Below are positions 30,092 to 38,177 of a stretch of 64,000 nt of DNA, in pieces. Within the stretch, counting starts at the first letter, position 1; each line of letters starts with the position of its first letter. A model generated the notes under the pieces. It was not told where the DNA came from and did not search any database. It saw nothing but the letters and a program-made list of their open reading frames with translations. The DNA is from a bacterium (GTDB lineage: Bacteria > Desulfobacterota > Binatia > DP-6): the NCBI GenBank assembly GCA_026129405.1, contig JAHCID010000005.1:270412-334411 (forward strand), in the 5' to 3' direction. Position numbers and translations under genes: made by a program.

Positions 30092-30288
30092 AGGGCGCCT
30101 CCGGAGATGACGGCGCGGATCTCGAGCTCGTCGTCCTCCTCCACCATCTCGCCGTCGGTGAGGAGCTCGTCGCGGCGGATCACCATCGCGGTATTGGGCA
30201 GGACGCCGAGCTCGCCGAGCAGGCGTCCCACGGTGCGGCGTCCGTGGATCTCGACCGTGCGACGCTCCGGTAGCAGCAGGACCCGCAT
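30088..30288 (-). CDS. ttuB: Ubiquitin-like sulfur carrier (TtuB/ThiS/MoaD type)
   Basis: 66 aa from ATG 30288. A beta-grasp protein: MRVLLLPERRTVEIHGRRTVGRLLGEL gives the beta-hairpin and helix, then TAMVIRRDELLTDGEMVEEDDELEIRAVISGG. Sulfur carriers of this type are thiocarboxylated on a terminal Gly-Gly. Here the GG (63-64) is followed by Ala-Leu before the stop. The stop overlaps the ttuA GTG. Given the neighbour, a TtuB role in s2T54 formation is favoured over ThiS or MoaD. Either the AL tail is removed or the protein uses another chemistry. The promoter gives an almost leaderless mRNA. Confidence 0.85.
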   Translation of the reverse strand: MRVLLLPERRTVEIHGRRTVGRLLGELGVLPNTAMVIRRDELLTDGEMVEEDDELEIRAVISGGAL

Positions 30289-30299
30289 GACGTGCGGCC

Positions 30300-30328
30300 C
30301 GGCTACCACGGGGTCCTGGACGCCACAA
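30300..30328 (-). promoter_or_regulatory. Promoter for the ttuB-ttuA-trmI operon
   Basis: TTGTGG (30328-30323), 17 nt, TAGCCG (30305-30300), ending 11 nt before ATG 30288. The -10 is weak but repeats the TAG-type seen elsewhere here. Confidence 0.35.
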
Positions 30329-30366
30329 GGCGGTCGCGCCCGGCCGGCGTCGCGCCCGCCCGCACC

Positions 30367-30395
30367 TTGACAGGGTGCAACCTCGCCCATAGAAG
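30367..30395 (+). promoter_or_regulatory. Promoter for the two zinc-ribbon genes
   Basis: Consensus -35 TTGACA (30367-30372), exactly 17 nt, TAGAAG (30390-30395). Start of transcription is expected near 30402, 30 nt before ATG 30432. Confidence 0.6.
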
Positions 30396-30431
30396 ACCGA
30401 AATTCCGCTCCAGCGCGGGGCGACCGAGATC

Positions 30432-30602
30432 ATGGCAGAGAAGAAAGCGAAGACCGCGGAGAAGGGTGGCGACGCAGGCCGCAAGGTCGTGTGTCCCGAG
30501 TGTGGTGCCGAGTGCCGCGTCGTGCAGCAGGTCGGCGCCGGTCCGCGCGGGTTCTTCTGGACCTGCGACAAGGCCTGCGGCTTCTCTCGACGCACCCGCT
30601 GA
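30432..30602 (+). CDS. Small zinc-ribbon protein
   Basis: 56 aa. Lys-rich start (MAEKKAKTAEKGGDAGRK) followed by a compact ribbon: VVCPECGAEC...GFFWTCDKACGFSRRTR, with two Cys pairs (CPEC and CDKAC) suited to bind one zinc. The basic ends suggest binding to nucleic acid or ribosome, but no family is recognised. It is read from a good promoter and lies 23 nt before another zinc-ribbon gene, with which it probably forms an operon. Confidence 0.65.
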   Translation: MAEKKAKTAEKGGDAGRKVVCPECGAECRVVQQVGAGPRGFFWTCDKACGFSRRTR

Positions 30603-30625
30603 GAGCCGTACGGAAGGAGCCACGC

Positions 30626-31006
30626 ATGGCGCGTGCGCGGAAGGGCGACAAGGGCTCCAGCTCCAAGTCCAAGGCGACGGGCCTCTTCGACGAGGAGGAG
30701 TCCGGCGGCGACGAGACCGAAGAGGAGCTGCCGAAGGACGAGGCCGGGCGGCGCAAGATCAAGCGGCAGTACGAGGAGCTGCTCGGTATCCGCATCGAGA
30801 AGCTCAAGGGCCGCATCCTCAATCGTGAGCGCATCAACAAGACGATCGAGGGCATCTACTTCATCTGCGCCAACTGCAAGAAGGTCTGTCACAACATCGA
30901 CGACGGCCTCGTCGAGGATCCGAACAACGTGAACAACCTCTGCACCGCGTGCGCGACCGCCAAGGAGCCGCGCGGCGGCAAGGGCGGCAAGAACGCCGCC
31001 GCCTGA
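30626..31006 (+). CDS. Charged zinc-ribbon protein of unknown function
   Basis: 126 aa; AAGGAG precedes ATG 30626 by about seven nt. The N-terminal half is low-complexity and charged: Lys/Ser-rich (ARKGDKGSSSKSKATG), then acidic (DEEESGGDETEEELPKDE). A conserved-looking helix (RRKIKRQYEELLGIRIEKLKGRILNRE) leads into FICANCKKVCHNIDDG and NNLCTACATAKE, giving CANC...CTAC for one zinc, plus one extra Cys. A Lys/Gly-rich tail ends it. The architecture recalls RNA-polymerase- or ribosome-associated factors, but that is inference. It shares a hairpin terminator with the convergent pseudouridine synthase. Confidence 0.75.
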   Translation: MARARKGDKGSSSKSKATGLFDEEESGGDETEEELPKDEAGRRKIKRQYEELLGIRIEKLKGRILNRERINKTIEGIYFICANCKKVCHNIDDGLVEDPNNVNNLCTACATAKEPRGGKGGKNAAA

Positions 31007-31023
31007 TCGGCGCTCAGCCGATC
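31005..31023. terminator. Bidirectional hairpin between convergent genes
   Basis: GATCGGC (31005-31011) and GCCGATC (31017-31023) are a perfect 7-bp inverted repeat with a 5-nt loop. It starts inside the stop of the zinc-ribbon gene and spans the stop of the rluA-family gene. No T-tract. Confidence 0.5.
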
Positions 31024-31916
31024 CCGAGCGTCGCCGCGAGCGCGGCGAGATCGTCCGGCAGGGGCGACCAGAACGACCACGCCGCGGCGCCGTCGCGCGA
31101 GGGCAGCGTCACACCGGCCGCGTGCAGCGCGTGACGCGTGAGCGGCAGGGCCGCGGCGACGCCGCCGTAGCGCGCATCGCCGACGACGGGGCAGCCGAGC
31201 GCGGCGAGGTGTGCGCGCACCTGGTGCGTGACGCCGGTGCGGATGGTCACGCCGACCAGCGCGGCGGCGTCCGCGCGGCGCAGCGTCGTGACCTCGCTGC
31301 GCGCCTCCCAGGCGCGGTCGCCCGGGCGCGCGACGCGCATGCGGCCGCGGATGCTGCGGTCGTGTGCGAGAGCGTGCGTCACCGTCGTCGTCGCGGGCGG
31401 CGTGCCCGTGACCAGCGCGAGATATCGCTTGGTCACGCTGCCGCGCGCGAATGCGGCGCGCAGGCGATCGTGCGCCGCGGCGTGTCGCGCCGCGACGAGG
31501 AGCCCGGACGTCCCGGTGTCGAGCCGGTGCACGAGGCCGCTGGCGAGGGCGTCGCCGACCGCGGCGGTCTCGGGGAAGCGCGCGGCGAGGAATGCCGCCA
31601 CCGTGCCCGTCTGGCGCGGATCGAGCGCGTGGCCTCGCATGCCGCCCGGCTTGGCGACGACGACGAGGTCGCGCTCGACGTGCAGGACGTCGACCGCGAG
31701 GTCGGGCTCGGGATGCAGCCCGTCGAGAGGCGGCAGGGTGACGACGTCGCCGGCGACGAGCCGTGCGCCCTTCGCGGTGCGACGACCGTTGACGCGCACG
31801 GAGCCGTCCGCCACGAGCGCGCGCAGGACGCGACGCGAGCAGCCGAGCGCCGCGCGCGCGAGGAACGCGTCGAGACGCATCGGCGCGTCGACGCGGAGCG
31901 TGCGGGCGGCGGACAT
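31014..31916 (-). CDS. RluA-family pseudouridine synthase
   Basis: 300 aa. The N-terminal S4 RNA-binding domain (about 12-70; RLDAFLARAALGCSRRVLRALVADGSVRVNGR) precedes the RluA catalytic domain: LVVVAKPGG, the catalytic Asp motif HRLDTGTSGLLV, KRYLALVTG, GVTHQVRAHLAALGCPVVGDARYG and RHALHAAGV. It isomerises uridine in rRNA or tRNA. RluC, RluD and TruC types cannot be separated here. It is divergent from the mannose-1-phosphate guanylyltransferase gene. Promoter geometry suggests a leaderless message. Confidence 0.92.
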   Translation of the reverse strand: MSAARTLRVDAPMRLDAFLARAALGCSRRVLRALVADGSVRVNGRRTAKGARLVAGDVVTLPPLDGLHPEPDLAVDVLHVERDLVVVAKPGGMRGHALDPRQTGTVAAFLAARFPETAAVGDALASGLVHRLDTGTSGLLVAARHAAAHDRLRAAFARGSVTKRYLALVTGTPPATTTVTHALAHDRSIRGRMRVARPGDRAWEARSEVTTLRRADAAALVGVTIRTGVTHQVRAHLAALGCPVVGDARYGGVAAALPLTRHALHAAGVTLPSRDGAAAWSFWSPLPDDLAALAATLGIG

Positions 31917-31924
31917 GCGTGGCG

Positions 31925-31954
31925 ACGACAGCGGCGTCGTCGCGGACTGTCAAG
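31925..31954 (-). promoter_or_regulatory. Promoter for the RluA-family gene
   Basis: TTGACA (31954-31949), 18 nt, TGTCGT (31930-31925), eight nt before ATG 31916. The -10 resembles TATCGT of the Fe-S carrier promoter. Confidence 0.45.
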
Positions 31955-31958
31955 CGCC

Positions 31959-31987
31959 TTGCTTTTCACCCGACGCGTGCCTACACG
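31959..31987 (+). promoter_or_regulatory. Promoter for the mannose-1-phosphate guanylyltransferase gene
   Basis: TTGCTT (31959-31964), 17 nt, TACACG (31982-31987), 21 nt before ATG 32009. The -35 starts four bases from the divergent -35. Confidence 0.45.
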
Positions 31988-32008
31988 GATCGCGGGCGGC
32001 GCCTCCGG

Positions 32009-33082
32009 ATGACACGCCAGTCGGGCACATCACGCGTTGCCGTCGTGCTGGCGGGCGGCTCAGGCACCCGCTTCTGGCCGCGCAGCCGGGCACGCGCGCC
32101 GAAGCAGCTGCTGGCGCTCGGCGGACGGCGCACGCTGCTCCAGGAAACGGTGCGGCGGCTGCGCCCGCTCGTGGGTACGCGCGGCGTGTGGGTGGTCACC
32201 GGACGCGCGCACGCCGCCGCGGTGCGGCGACAGCTCCCCGGGTTGGAAGCCGCGCGCGTCGTCGTCGAGCCGCAGGGGCGCAACACCGCGGCGGCGATCG
32301 CTCTCGCCGCGTTGCGCATGGAGGCGTGCACGCCCGACGCCGTCATGATCGTCGCGCCGTCGGACCACGTCGTCGGCGACGCGCCGGCGCTCCGGCGCGC
32401 GCTCGAGACCGCCTGTCGCGTGGCGGCCCGCCACGAGGCGCTGGTGACGATCGGTATCCCGCCGACGCATCCCGAGACCGGCTTCGGCTATGTGCGGCCG
32501 GGTGCGCCGATCGGCCGCGGCGCGGCCGGGGCACGATGGGCGAAGGGCTTCGTCGAGAAGCCGCCGGCGGTGACGGCGCGCCGTCTCGTCGCGGGCGGCG
32601 CGCTCTGGAACGGTGGCATCTTCGTCTGGCGGACCCGCGTCATCCTCGAGGCGCTGCGGGCGCATCTGCCGGCAGTGACGGCGCCGCTCGAGACGGCGCT
32701 GGCGCGGGGAGGCCCGCGTGCGCTCGCGGCGGCGTATCGCCGCGTGCCTGCGGTCTCGATCGACCACGGCGTCCTGGAGCGCGCCGAGCGGGTGGCGGTC
32801 GTGCCGGCGCGCTGCGGCTGGAACGACGTCGGCAGCTGGGCGGCGCTCGAGGCGCTGTGGCGCGACGGCGACGTCAACGCGGTGCGCGGCCGGACGGTGA
32901 TGGTCGACAGCCGCGGGTGCGTCGTCGATGGTGGGCGGCGGCTCGTCGCCGTGCTCGGCGTCGACGATCTGGTCGTCGTCGATGCGCCCGACGCGCTCCT
33001 GGTGTGTGCGAAGGATCGCGCGCAGGATGTGCGGCTCGTCGTCGCCGAGCTGCGGCGACGCAACCTGGAGCGCTACCTGTGA
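32009..33082 (+). CDS. Mannose-1-phosphate guanylyltransferase
   Basis: 357 aa from ATG 32009. Makes GDP-mannose from GTP and mannose-1-phosphate. The nucleotidyltransferase signature AVVLAGGSGTRFWPRSR, the VEPQGRNTAAAIALAAL block, IVAPSDHVV, GFGYVRPG, KGFVEKP and the typical WNGGIFVWR and GWNDVGSWAAL are present. It lacks the phosphomannose isomerase half of fused ManC/AlgA and stops after the first domain plus a short beta-helix. GDP-mannose would feed glycan synthesis. It is coupled to plsB by a GTGA overlap. Confidence 0.92.
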   Translation: MTRQSGTSRVAVVLAGGSGTRFWPRSRARAPKQLLALGGRRTLLQETVRRLRPLVGTRGVWVVTGRAHAAAVRRQLPGLEAARVVVEPQGRNTAAAIALAALRMEACTPDAVMIVAPSDHVVGDAPALRRALETACRVAARHEALVTIGIPPTHPETGFGYVRPGAPIGRGAAGARWAKGFVEKPPAVTARRLVAGGALWNGGIFVWRTRVILEALRAHLPAVTAPLETALARGGPRALAAAYRRVPAVSIDHGVLERAERVAVVPARCGWNDVGSWAALEALWRDGDVNAVRGRTVMVDSRGCVVDGGRRLVAVLGVDDLVVVDAPDALLVCAKDRAQDVRLVVAELRRRNLERYL

Positions 33083-35661
33083 CCCCTGAAGCCAACGCCC
33101 TCGGTGCCACCGTCGCCTCCGCTCCGGCCCCGGCCGCGGTCTCCGAGCAGCGCTCGGCGATGCTCGCGCGCTTCGGGCTGCTCGCGCGCGTGCTCGTGCG
33201 GCTGGCGCTCGGCCAGGTGCGCATCCGGCCCGAGCTCGTCGAGCGCGTCCGCCAGCTCGCCAGCCAGGGCACCGTCATCTACGTGATGCGCTACCGCTCG
33301 ACGATCGACTACCTGCTCGTCAACGCGGTGCTGCTGCGCGAGGGGCTGCCGCTGGCGCGCTTCGCGCCGGGCGTGTCGCTCACCTGGGCGCGGCCGCTCG
33401 GCGACCTCCTGCGCTGGGCGTTCCGGCCGCGGGCGCGACCCGGCGCCGGCCACAAGGCGTGTCAGCAGCTGGTCGCTGCCGGCGAGCCGGTGCTCGTCTT
33501 CATGCGCAGCCATGTGGTCGCGGGCCGCCGCCGGCGTGCGCTCGCGGCGGCGCGGCTCGGGCCGCAGTACCTGCGCGACGTCGTCCGCGCGGCGGGATCG
33601 TCGCCGCGCCCGACCTTCCTCGTGCCGGTCGCGATCTTCCGCGGCCAGGGCTTCCGCCGCCGCGAGTCGCGCTTCGCGACGATGCTCTACAGCGTGCAGG
33701 AGGCGCCGGGGGAGGCGAAGCGGCTGTTCACGTACCTGTGGAACGCCGGGCAGATGCAGCTGACGCTCGGGCGCGAGGTCGCGCTCGGGCGCTTCGTCGA
33801 GGAGCACCGCCGCGCCGGCGAGGAGCGCACCGTGCGGCGCCTCGCGCGCGCGCTCCAGATCGTCCTGTATCGCGAGGAGCGGGTGGTGCAGGGCCCGGCG
33901 CTGATGCCGCGGCGGGTGGTGCGCGAGACGGTGCTGCGCGATCCCGAGCTGGCGCGTCTCACCCGGCGCATCGCCGCCGAGCGCGGCGTTCCGCGCCGCA
34001 AGGTGGTGAAGGAGGCGCGCGGCTACGTCGACGAGATGGCCGCGAGCTTCAACGGCCTCTACTTCGGCGTCCTCGAGTTCCTCTTCAACCGCGTCTTCCC
34101 GCGCGTGTTCTCGGGGCTCGAGGTGGTCGGCCTCGAGCAGACCATCGAGCGGATGAAGGAGCACCCGATCGTCCTGGTGCCCTGCCACCGCAGCCACTTC
34201 GACTACCTGATCCTCACCTACATCTTCCACAGCAACTACCTCTCGCCGCCCCATATCGCCGCCGGCATCAACCTCAGCTTCTGGCCGATGGGGCCGCTCT
34301 TCCGCGGCGCGGGAGCGTATTTCATCCGGCGGACCTTCGACGACAACGAGCTCTACAAGATGGTGTTCCGGAAGTACCTCACGTTCCTCATCCGCGAGGG
34401 GTACACGCAGGAGTTCTTCATCGAGGGAGGTCGTACGCGCACGGGCAAGATCCTCACGCCGAAGCTCGGCATGTTGACGGCGATCGTGAACGCCTTCGTG
34501 CAGGGCATCCGCCGCGATCTCTATCTCGTGCCGGTGTCGATCCACTATGGCCGCATTCCCGAGGAGGAGTCCTACCGGCGCGAGGTGTCGGGCGAGGAGA
34601 AGGAGCGCGAGTCGCTCGGCGCGCTGCTGCGGGCGCGGGCGATCCTCTCCAAGCGCTTCGGCACCGCGTACGTCAGCTTCGGCACGCCGATCTCGCTCAC
34701 CGACGCGCTCGGACCGCAGCGCGACGCGTTCGCGCACGGCGCCGGCCAGCCGCCGGTCGAGGAGGACAAGCGTCGCTTCGTGCAGCGGCTCGGCTTCCGC
34801 ATCCTGCGCGAGGTGAACTCGGTCGCGATGGCGGGGGCGACGTCGGTGAGCGCCACCGCGCTGCTCGGCGCGCCGCGCCAGGCGTGTCGGCTGGCCGAGT
34901 TCCTCGAGGCCGCGCACGCGCTCGTCGCGCTGCTTCGTATGCAGGGCGTGCACCTCACCGAATCGCTCGTGCGCAACGAGGCGTCCGATTTCCGCGAGAG
35001 CCTCGCCTGGCTGGAGAGCGGCGGACTCGTCACGCGGCTCCAGGACGGCGAGGGCGTGGTGCTGCACGTGCCCGCCGACCGCCGCACGAACCTCGACTTC
35101 TACAAGAACAACACGATCCACTTCTTCCTGTTGCCCTGCCTCGTGGCGCGCGCGCTCCAGGCGGGCGTCGGTCTCGGCCACATGCGCGAGCACGTCTGGC
35201 AGTGGCTCGATCTCTATCGCTGGGAGTTCCCGCTGCCGGACCGCGAAACGCTGTCGGCGGAGATCGGCCGTTGGGTGTCCTACTACCGCGAGATCGGTGC
35301 GGTGAGCGGCGAGGTCGCCGACCCGGATCACGTGATGATGCGGGTGACGAGCGGTCTCCTCGAGAACTTCCGCGAGACGTACCTCGTCGCCGCGCGTACC
35401 GTGGGCGCGAACGCGGAGTGGCCGCAGAAGCAGACCGACCTCGTGAAGGTGATGCAGCGACAGTTCGCCACGAGCCTCCTGCTCGCCGAGGCCCGCCGCC
35501 CCGAGGGCAACTCGGTGGTCACCTTCGGGAATGCGTTGTCGCGGCTCGCCGAGCTGGGGTACGTCGAGTTCAGCCGCCGGCGGGGCAGCAGGGAACGTTG
35601 GCTCGAGCGCGGGCCGGCGTTCGATCGCCTGCCGGAGCTGGTGAGACGCCTGCGCGACTGA
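33079..35661 (+). CDS. plsB: Glycerol-3-phosphate 1-O-acyltransferase, PlsB type
   Basis: 860 aa from GTG 33079. The first acylation of glycerol-3-phosphate in phospholipid synthesis. Catalytic HX4D is H370-D375 (PCHRSHFDYLIL). Later blocks are PMGPLFRGAGAYFIRR, EFFIEGGRTRTGK (substrate phosphate site) and VPVSIHYG. The N-terminal region carries a degenerate copy of the fold where YRSTID (Y72-D77) replaces HX4D, as in the family. The C-terminal 300 residues are the PlsB-specific helical part. It is long for PlsB (E. coli 807 aa). It is translationally coupled to the GDP-mannose gene. Confidence 0.9.
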   Translation: MTPEANALGATVASAPAPAAVSEQRSAMLARFGLLARVLVRLALGQVRIRPELVERVRQLASQGTVIYVMRYRSTIDYLLVNAVLLREGLPLARFAPGVSLTWARPLGDLLRWAFRPRARPGAGHKACQQLVAAGEPVLVFMRSHVVAGRRRRALAAARLGPQYLRDVVRAAGSSPRPTFLVPVAIFRGQGFRRRESRFATMLYSVQEAPGEAKRLFTYLWNAGQMQLTLGREVALGRFVEEHRRAGEERTVRRLARALQIVLYREERVVQGPALMPRRVVRETVLRDPELARLTRRIAAERGVPRRKVVKEARGYVDEMAASFNGLYFGVLEFLFNRVFPRVFSGLEVVGLEQTIERMKEHPIVLVPCHRSHFDYLILTYIFHSNYLSPPHIAAGINLSFWPMGPLFRGAGAYFIRRTFDDNELYKMVFRKYLTFLIREGYTQEFFIEGGRTRTGKILTPKLGMLTAIVNAFVQGIRRDLYLVPVSIHYGRIPEEESYRREVSGEEKERESLGALLRARAILSKRFGTAYVSFGTPISLTDALGPQRDAFAHGAGQPPVEEDKRRFVQRLGFRILREVNSVAMAGATSVSATALLGAPRQACRLAEFLEAAHALVALLRMQGVHLTESLVRNEASDFRESLAWLESGGLVTRLQDGEGVVLHVPADRRTNLDFYKNNTIHFFLLPCLVARALQAGVGLGHMREHVWQWLDLYRWEFPLPDRETLSAEIGRWVSYYREIGAVSGEVADPDHVMMRVTSGLLENFRETYLVAARTVGANAEWPQKQTDLVKVMQRQFATSLLLAEARRPEGNSVVTFGNALSRLAELGYVEFSRRRGSRERWLERGPAFDRLPELVRRLRD

Positions 35662-35777
35662 GAGGCCGGGACGTGCACGGCCGCACGATCCCTGCACGCT
35701 CGTCACGGCGCCGCGCGGTGCATGCGGCATTGCGCGGCCCAGGGCTGGCATCGGTCTTGCGACGCAGCGTGGGCACC

Positions 35778-38108
35778 GTGTGGAACGGATTCCTCGTCAT
35801 CACGCTGCTGCTGGCGCTGCGCATGCCGGCTGCCGCGGCGAGCGCGCTGCTCGCGGCCGGTGATCCCTCGCCGCTCGGCCTCCCGTTCTCCACCTTCAGC
35901 ACCGCCGCGCTCGACGCCGACGGCCGCCTCGTTCTGCACGGCGCCTCGACGGCGGCCTTCCATCGCGACGGCGACCGCCTCGTGCACCTGCTCGCCGCCG
36001 GCGACGTCCTTCCCTCCGGGCGGCGCGTGGCGGGCGTCGGCGTGCCGATCCAGGGCCCGCCCGGATGCGCGGTCGTCATCGGCTTCCTCGTCGGCGGCGG
36101 TGGTGCGGTGGTCCGCCGCTGCGGCGACGGGCTCGACGTCCTCGCGCAGACGGGCGACGTCCTCGACGCCGACGGTCCGCTCGGCGAGCTGCAGTCCGAC
36201 GTCGCCTACGGCACCGCCGGCCACGTCGCGTTCACCGCACTGCTGTCCGACGGCCGGACGGTGATCGTGCGCGTGACGGAGCAGAGCCTGTCGGCGATCG
36301 TGCGCACGGGCGATCCCGCGCCGAGCGGCGGGAGCTTCGCCTCGCTGCGCACCGTCGGCGTCTCGGCGACGGGTCGTGTCGGCTTCCGCGCCTCGGTGTC
36401 GGCGGGCCGTGACGGCTTGTTCGTCGGCAGCGGCGGCATCGTCACGCCGGTCGTGGTGGTGGGCGAGCCCAGCCCGATCGGCGGGACGTTCACCGCCGTC
36501 GGCGGGGCGACGTTGAACGCCGCCGACGTCTGGGCGTTCCGCGGCGTCATCTCGAACGGCAGCGTCGCGGGCGTGTTCCGCGCCGTCGCCGCCGGCCCCA
36601 TCCCGCAGGTGAGCGCCGTGGCAGTCGAGGGGCAGGGCACCGGCGAGCCCGACGTCACCTACCGCCAGTTCGCGTCGTCGCTCGTGCCGTCGATCAACGT
36701 CGGCGGCACGATCGCCTTCCGTGCGACGCTGGGCGGTGCGGGAAGCGGCTCGGCGATCTTCGCCGCGGCGCCCGCGGGGGCGCCGATCGCGCTCCTCAAA
36801 ACCCGCGACGGGACCCCCGGCACGCCGTCGCTGGTCCGCTTCCGCGACCCGAGCCTCGCCGACGACGGCAGCCTCGTGGTGCCGGCGTCGATCAGCGGCA
36901 GCGGCCCCGGACTGTTCGTCTACCGCTCCGGCGCCGTGACCACCCTCGCGCAGGTCGGCGATCGCACCGACGTCGACACCGGACAGGAGCGCTTCCGCTT
37001 CGGCAGCCCGAGCGCGCGTCAGGCCGCCGAGGGCGCCGTCTTCCTCGGCAGCCGCGAAGGCATCTTCGTGCGTGAGTCCAGCGGCACGCTGAGGACGCTC
37101 GCGTTCGTCGGCGGCCCGACGCCGCTCGGCGGGACCTTCGCCGCGCTCGATCCGCCGGCGGTGGACGGCGCCGGGCAGGTGGCCTTCGGCGCCGAGATCC
37201 GCACCGCACCGGGCGACAGCCCGCGTGCGAGCCGTGCGCTCGTCGGCACCACGCGCCGCGGCGGCCTGCGTGCGCTCGCGGTCGCCAGCGAGCGCGTCGG
37301 CAAGGCGGGCCGGTTCGTCGACTTCTTCGCCGCCACCCTCGACTCCCTCGCCCGCGGCGGCGTCGGGCCGCGCGGCGAGGTCGCGTTCGAGGCGACGCTC
37401 CAGGGCGGCAAGACGCCGCGCGGGATCTTCCTCGTGACCGGCCGCAAGCCACGCATCCTCGCTCAGGCGCGCCGCAAGGCGCCCGGCGGCGGTCTCTTCG
37501 ATACCTTCGGTACGCCGGCCGTCGAGCGCGGCGCCCGGGTCGCGTTCGTCGCCCAGATCGACCGCGACGGCACGCGCCTCCCGGCGCTCTTCCAGAAGCG
37601 CGGCGGCGGCATGCGGCGGATCGCCGTGCGCGGAGAGCGTGCGCCGGGCCGCCTCGTCGACCGCTTCGGCGATTTCGATCCGCCCGACTCCAGCTCGAGC
37701 GTGACCTACTGTCGCGCGACGCTCCTCGACACCGGGCGCGAGGGCATCTGGATGCTGCGGCGCAACTCCTTCGGCTTGCTCGTCGGCAGCGGCGATGCGC
37801 TGCCGGACGGCACCACCGTGCGCAGCGTCGGCCGGCCGCAGGCCACCGACGGCGGGGTGGTGTTCACGGCGCGCGTGAACGGTGCGAGCACGGGGCCGGG
37901 GCTCTACCGCGTCGCGGCCGACACGGTGCCGGGCCCGAGCGCGCCCGCACCGGCGATCGAGCGGCTGCTCGGTCCCGGCACGCCGTCGCCGCTCGGTGGG
38001 GCGATCGCGGCGATCTCCGGCGTCGAGGCGAGCCGCAAGGGTGGCATCGTCGTCATTGCCGAGCTCACGGGCGCGAGCGCGCGGAGCGCGATCCTCCTCG
38101 TCGATTGA
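35778..38108 (+). CDS. Large secreted tandem-repeat protein, probable beta-propeller
   Basis: 776 aa from GTG 35778; GTG 35769 and TTG 35757 are alternatives. A signal peptide (VWNGFLVITLLLALRMPAAAAS) is followed by about 13 imperfect repeats of 50-60 residues. Each has L-x-x-GDPSPxGGxF-x-x-F then a D/G turn and VAFxA-type strand (GDPAPSGGSFASLRTVGVSATGRVGFRA; GEPSPIGGTFTAVGG; GGPTPLGGTFAALDPP...AGQVAFGAEI). This fits secreted proteins with NxxGxxxF-type tandem repeats, thought to fold as a beta-propeller. No enzyme motif, anchor or Cys pairs are seen. Function unknown; likely surface or periplasmic binding. Confidence 0.75.
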   Translation: MWNGFLVITLLLALRMPAAAASALLAAGDPSPLGLPFSTFSTAALDADGRLVLHGASTAAFHRDGDRLVHLLAAGDVLPSGRRVAGVGVPIQGPPGCAVVIGFLVGGGGAVVRRCGDGLDVLAQTGDVLDADGPLGELQSDVAYGTAGHVAFTALLSDGRTVIVRVTEQSLSAIVRTGDPAPSGGSFASLRTVGVSATGRVGFRASVSAGRDGLFVGSGGIVTPVVVVGEPSPIGGTFTAVGGATLNAADVWAFRGVISNGSVAGVFRAVAAGPIPQVSAVAVEGQGTGEPDVTYRQFASSLVPSINVGGTIAFRATLGGAGSGSAIFAAAPAGAPIALLKTRDGTPGTPSLVRFRDPSLADDGSLVVPASISGSGPGLFVYRSGAVTTLAQVGDRTDVDTGQERFRFGSPSARQAAEGAVFLGSREGIFVRESSGTLRTLAFVGGPTPLGGTFAALDPPAVDGAGQVAFGAEIRTAPGDSPRASRALVGTTRRGGLRALAVASERVGKAGRFVDFFAATLDSLARGGVGPRGEVAFEATLQGGKTPRGIFLVTGRKPRILAQARRKAPGGGLFDTFGTPAVERGARVAFVAQIDRDGTRLPALFQKRGGGMRRIAVRGERAPGRLVDRFGDFDPPDSSSSVTYCRATLLDTGREGIWMLRRNSFGLLVGSGDALPDGTTVRSVGRPQATDGGVVFTARVNGASTGPGLYRVAADTVPGPSAPAPAIERLLGPGTPSPLGGAIAAISGVEASRKGGIVVIAELTGASARSAILLVD

Positions 38109-38124
38109 GCGTCGCCGGGCTTCC

Positions 38125-38153
38125 TTGACCGGCCGGGGGCCCCCCGATAGAAA
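38125..38153 (+). promoter_or_regulatory. Promoter for lysS and the outer-membrane operon
   Basis: TTGACC (38125-38130), 17 nt, TAGAAA (38148-38153). The same spacing and -10 type as the zinc-ribbon promoter. Transcription should begin near 38160. Confidence 0.5.
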
Positions 38154-38154
38154 C

Positions 38155-38177
38155 CCTCGACTTTTCCAACGTCGAGG
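38155..38177. promoter_or_regulatory. Inverted repeat at the lysS start
   Basis: CCTCGAC (38155-38161) and GTCGAGG (38171-38177) form a perfect 7-bp palindrome with a 9-nt spacer, ending at the base before ATG 38178. It overlaps the predicted transcription start, so a protein-binding operator is at least as likely as an RNA hairpin hiding the start codon. Confidence 0.4.

Noticed and set aside
32009..33082. Glucose-1-phosphate thymidylyltransferase or GlmU
   Set aside because: The GGSGTRFWPRSR and WNGGIFVWR motifs are those of mannose-1-phosphate guanylyltransferases.
38155..38177. Riboswitch or T-box in front of lysS
   Set aside because: The leader is too short (about 20 nt) for either; only a small palindrome is present.
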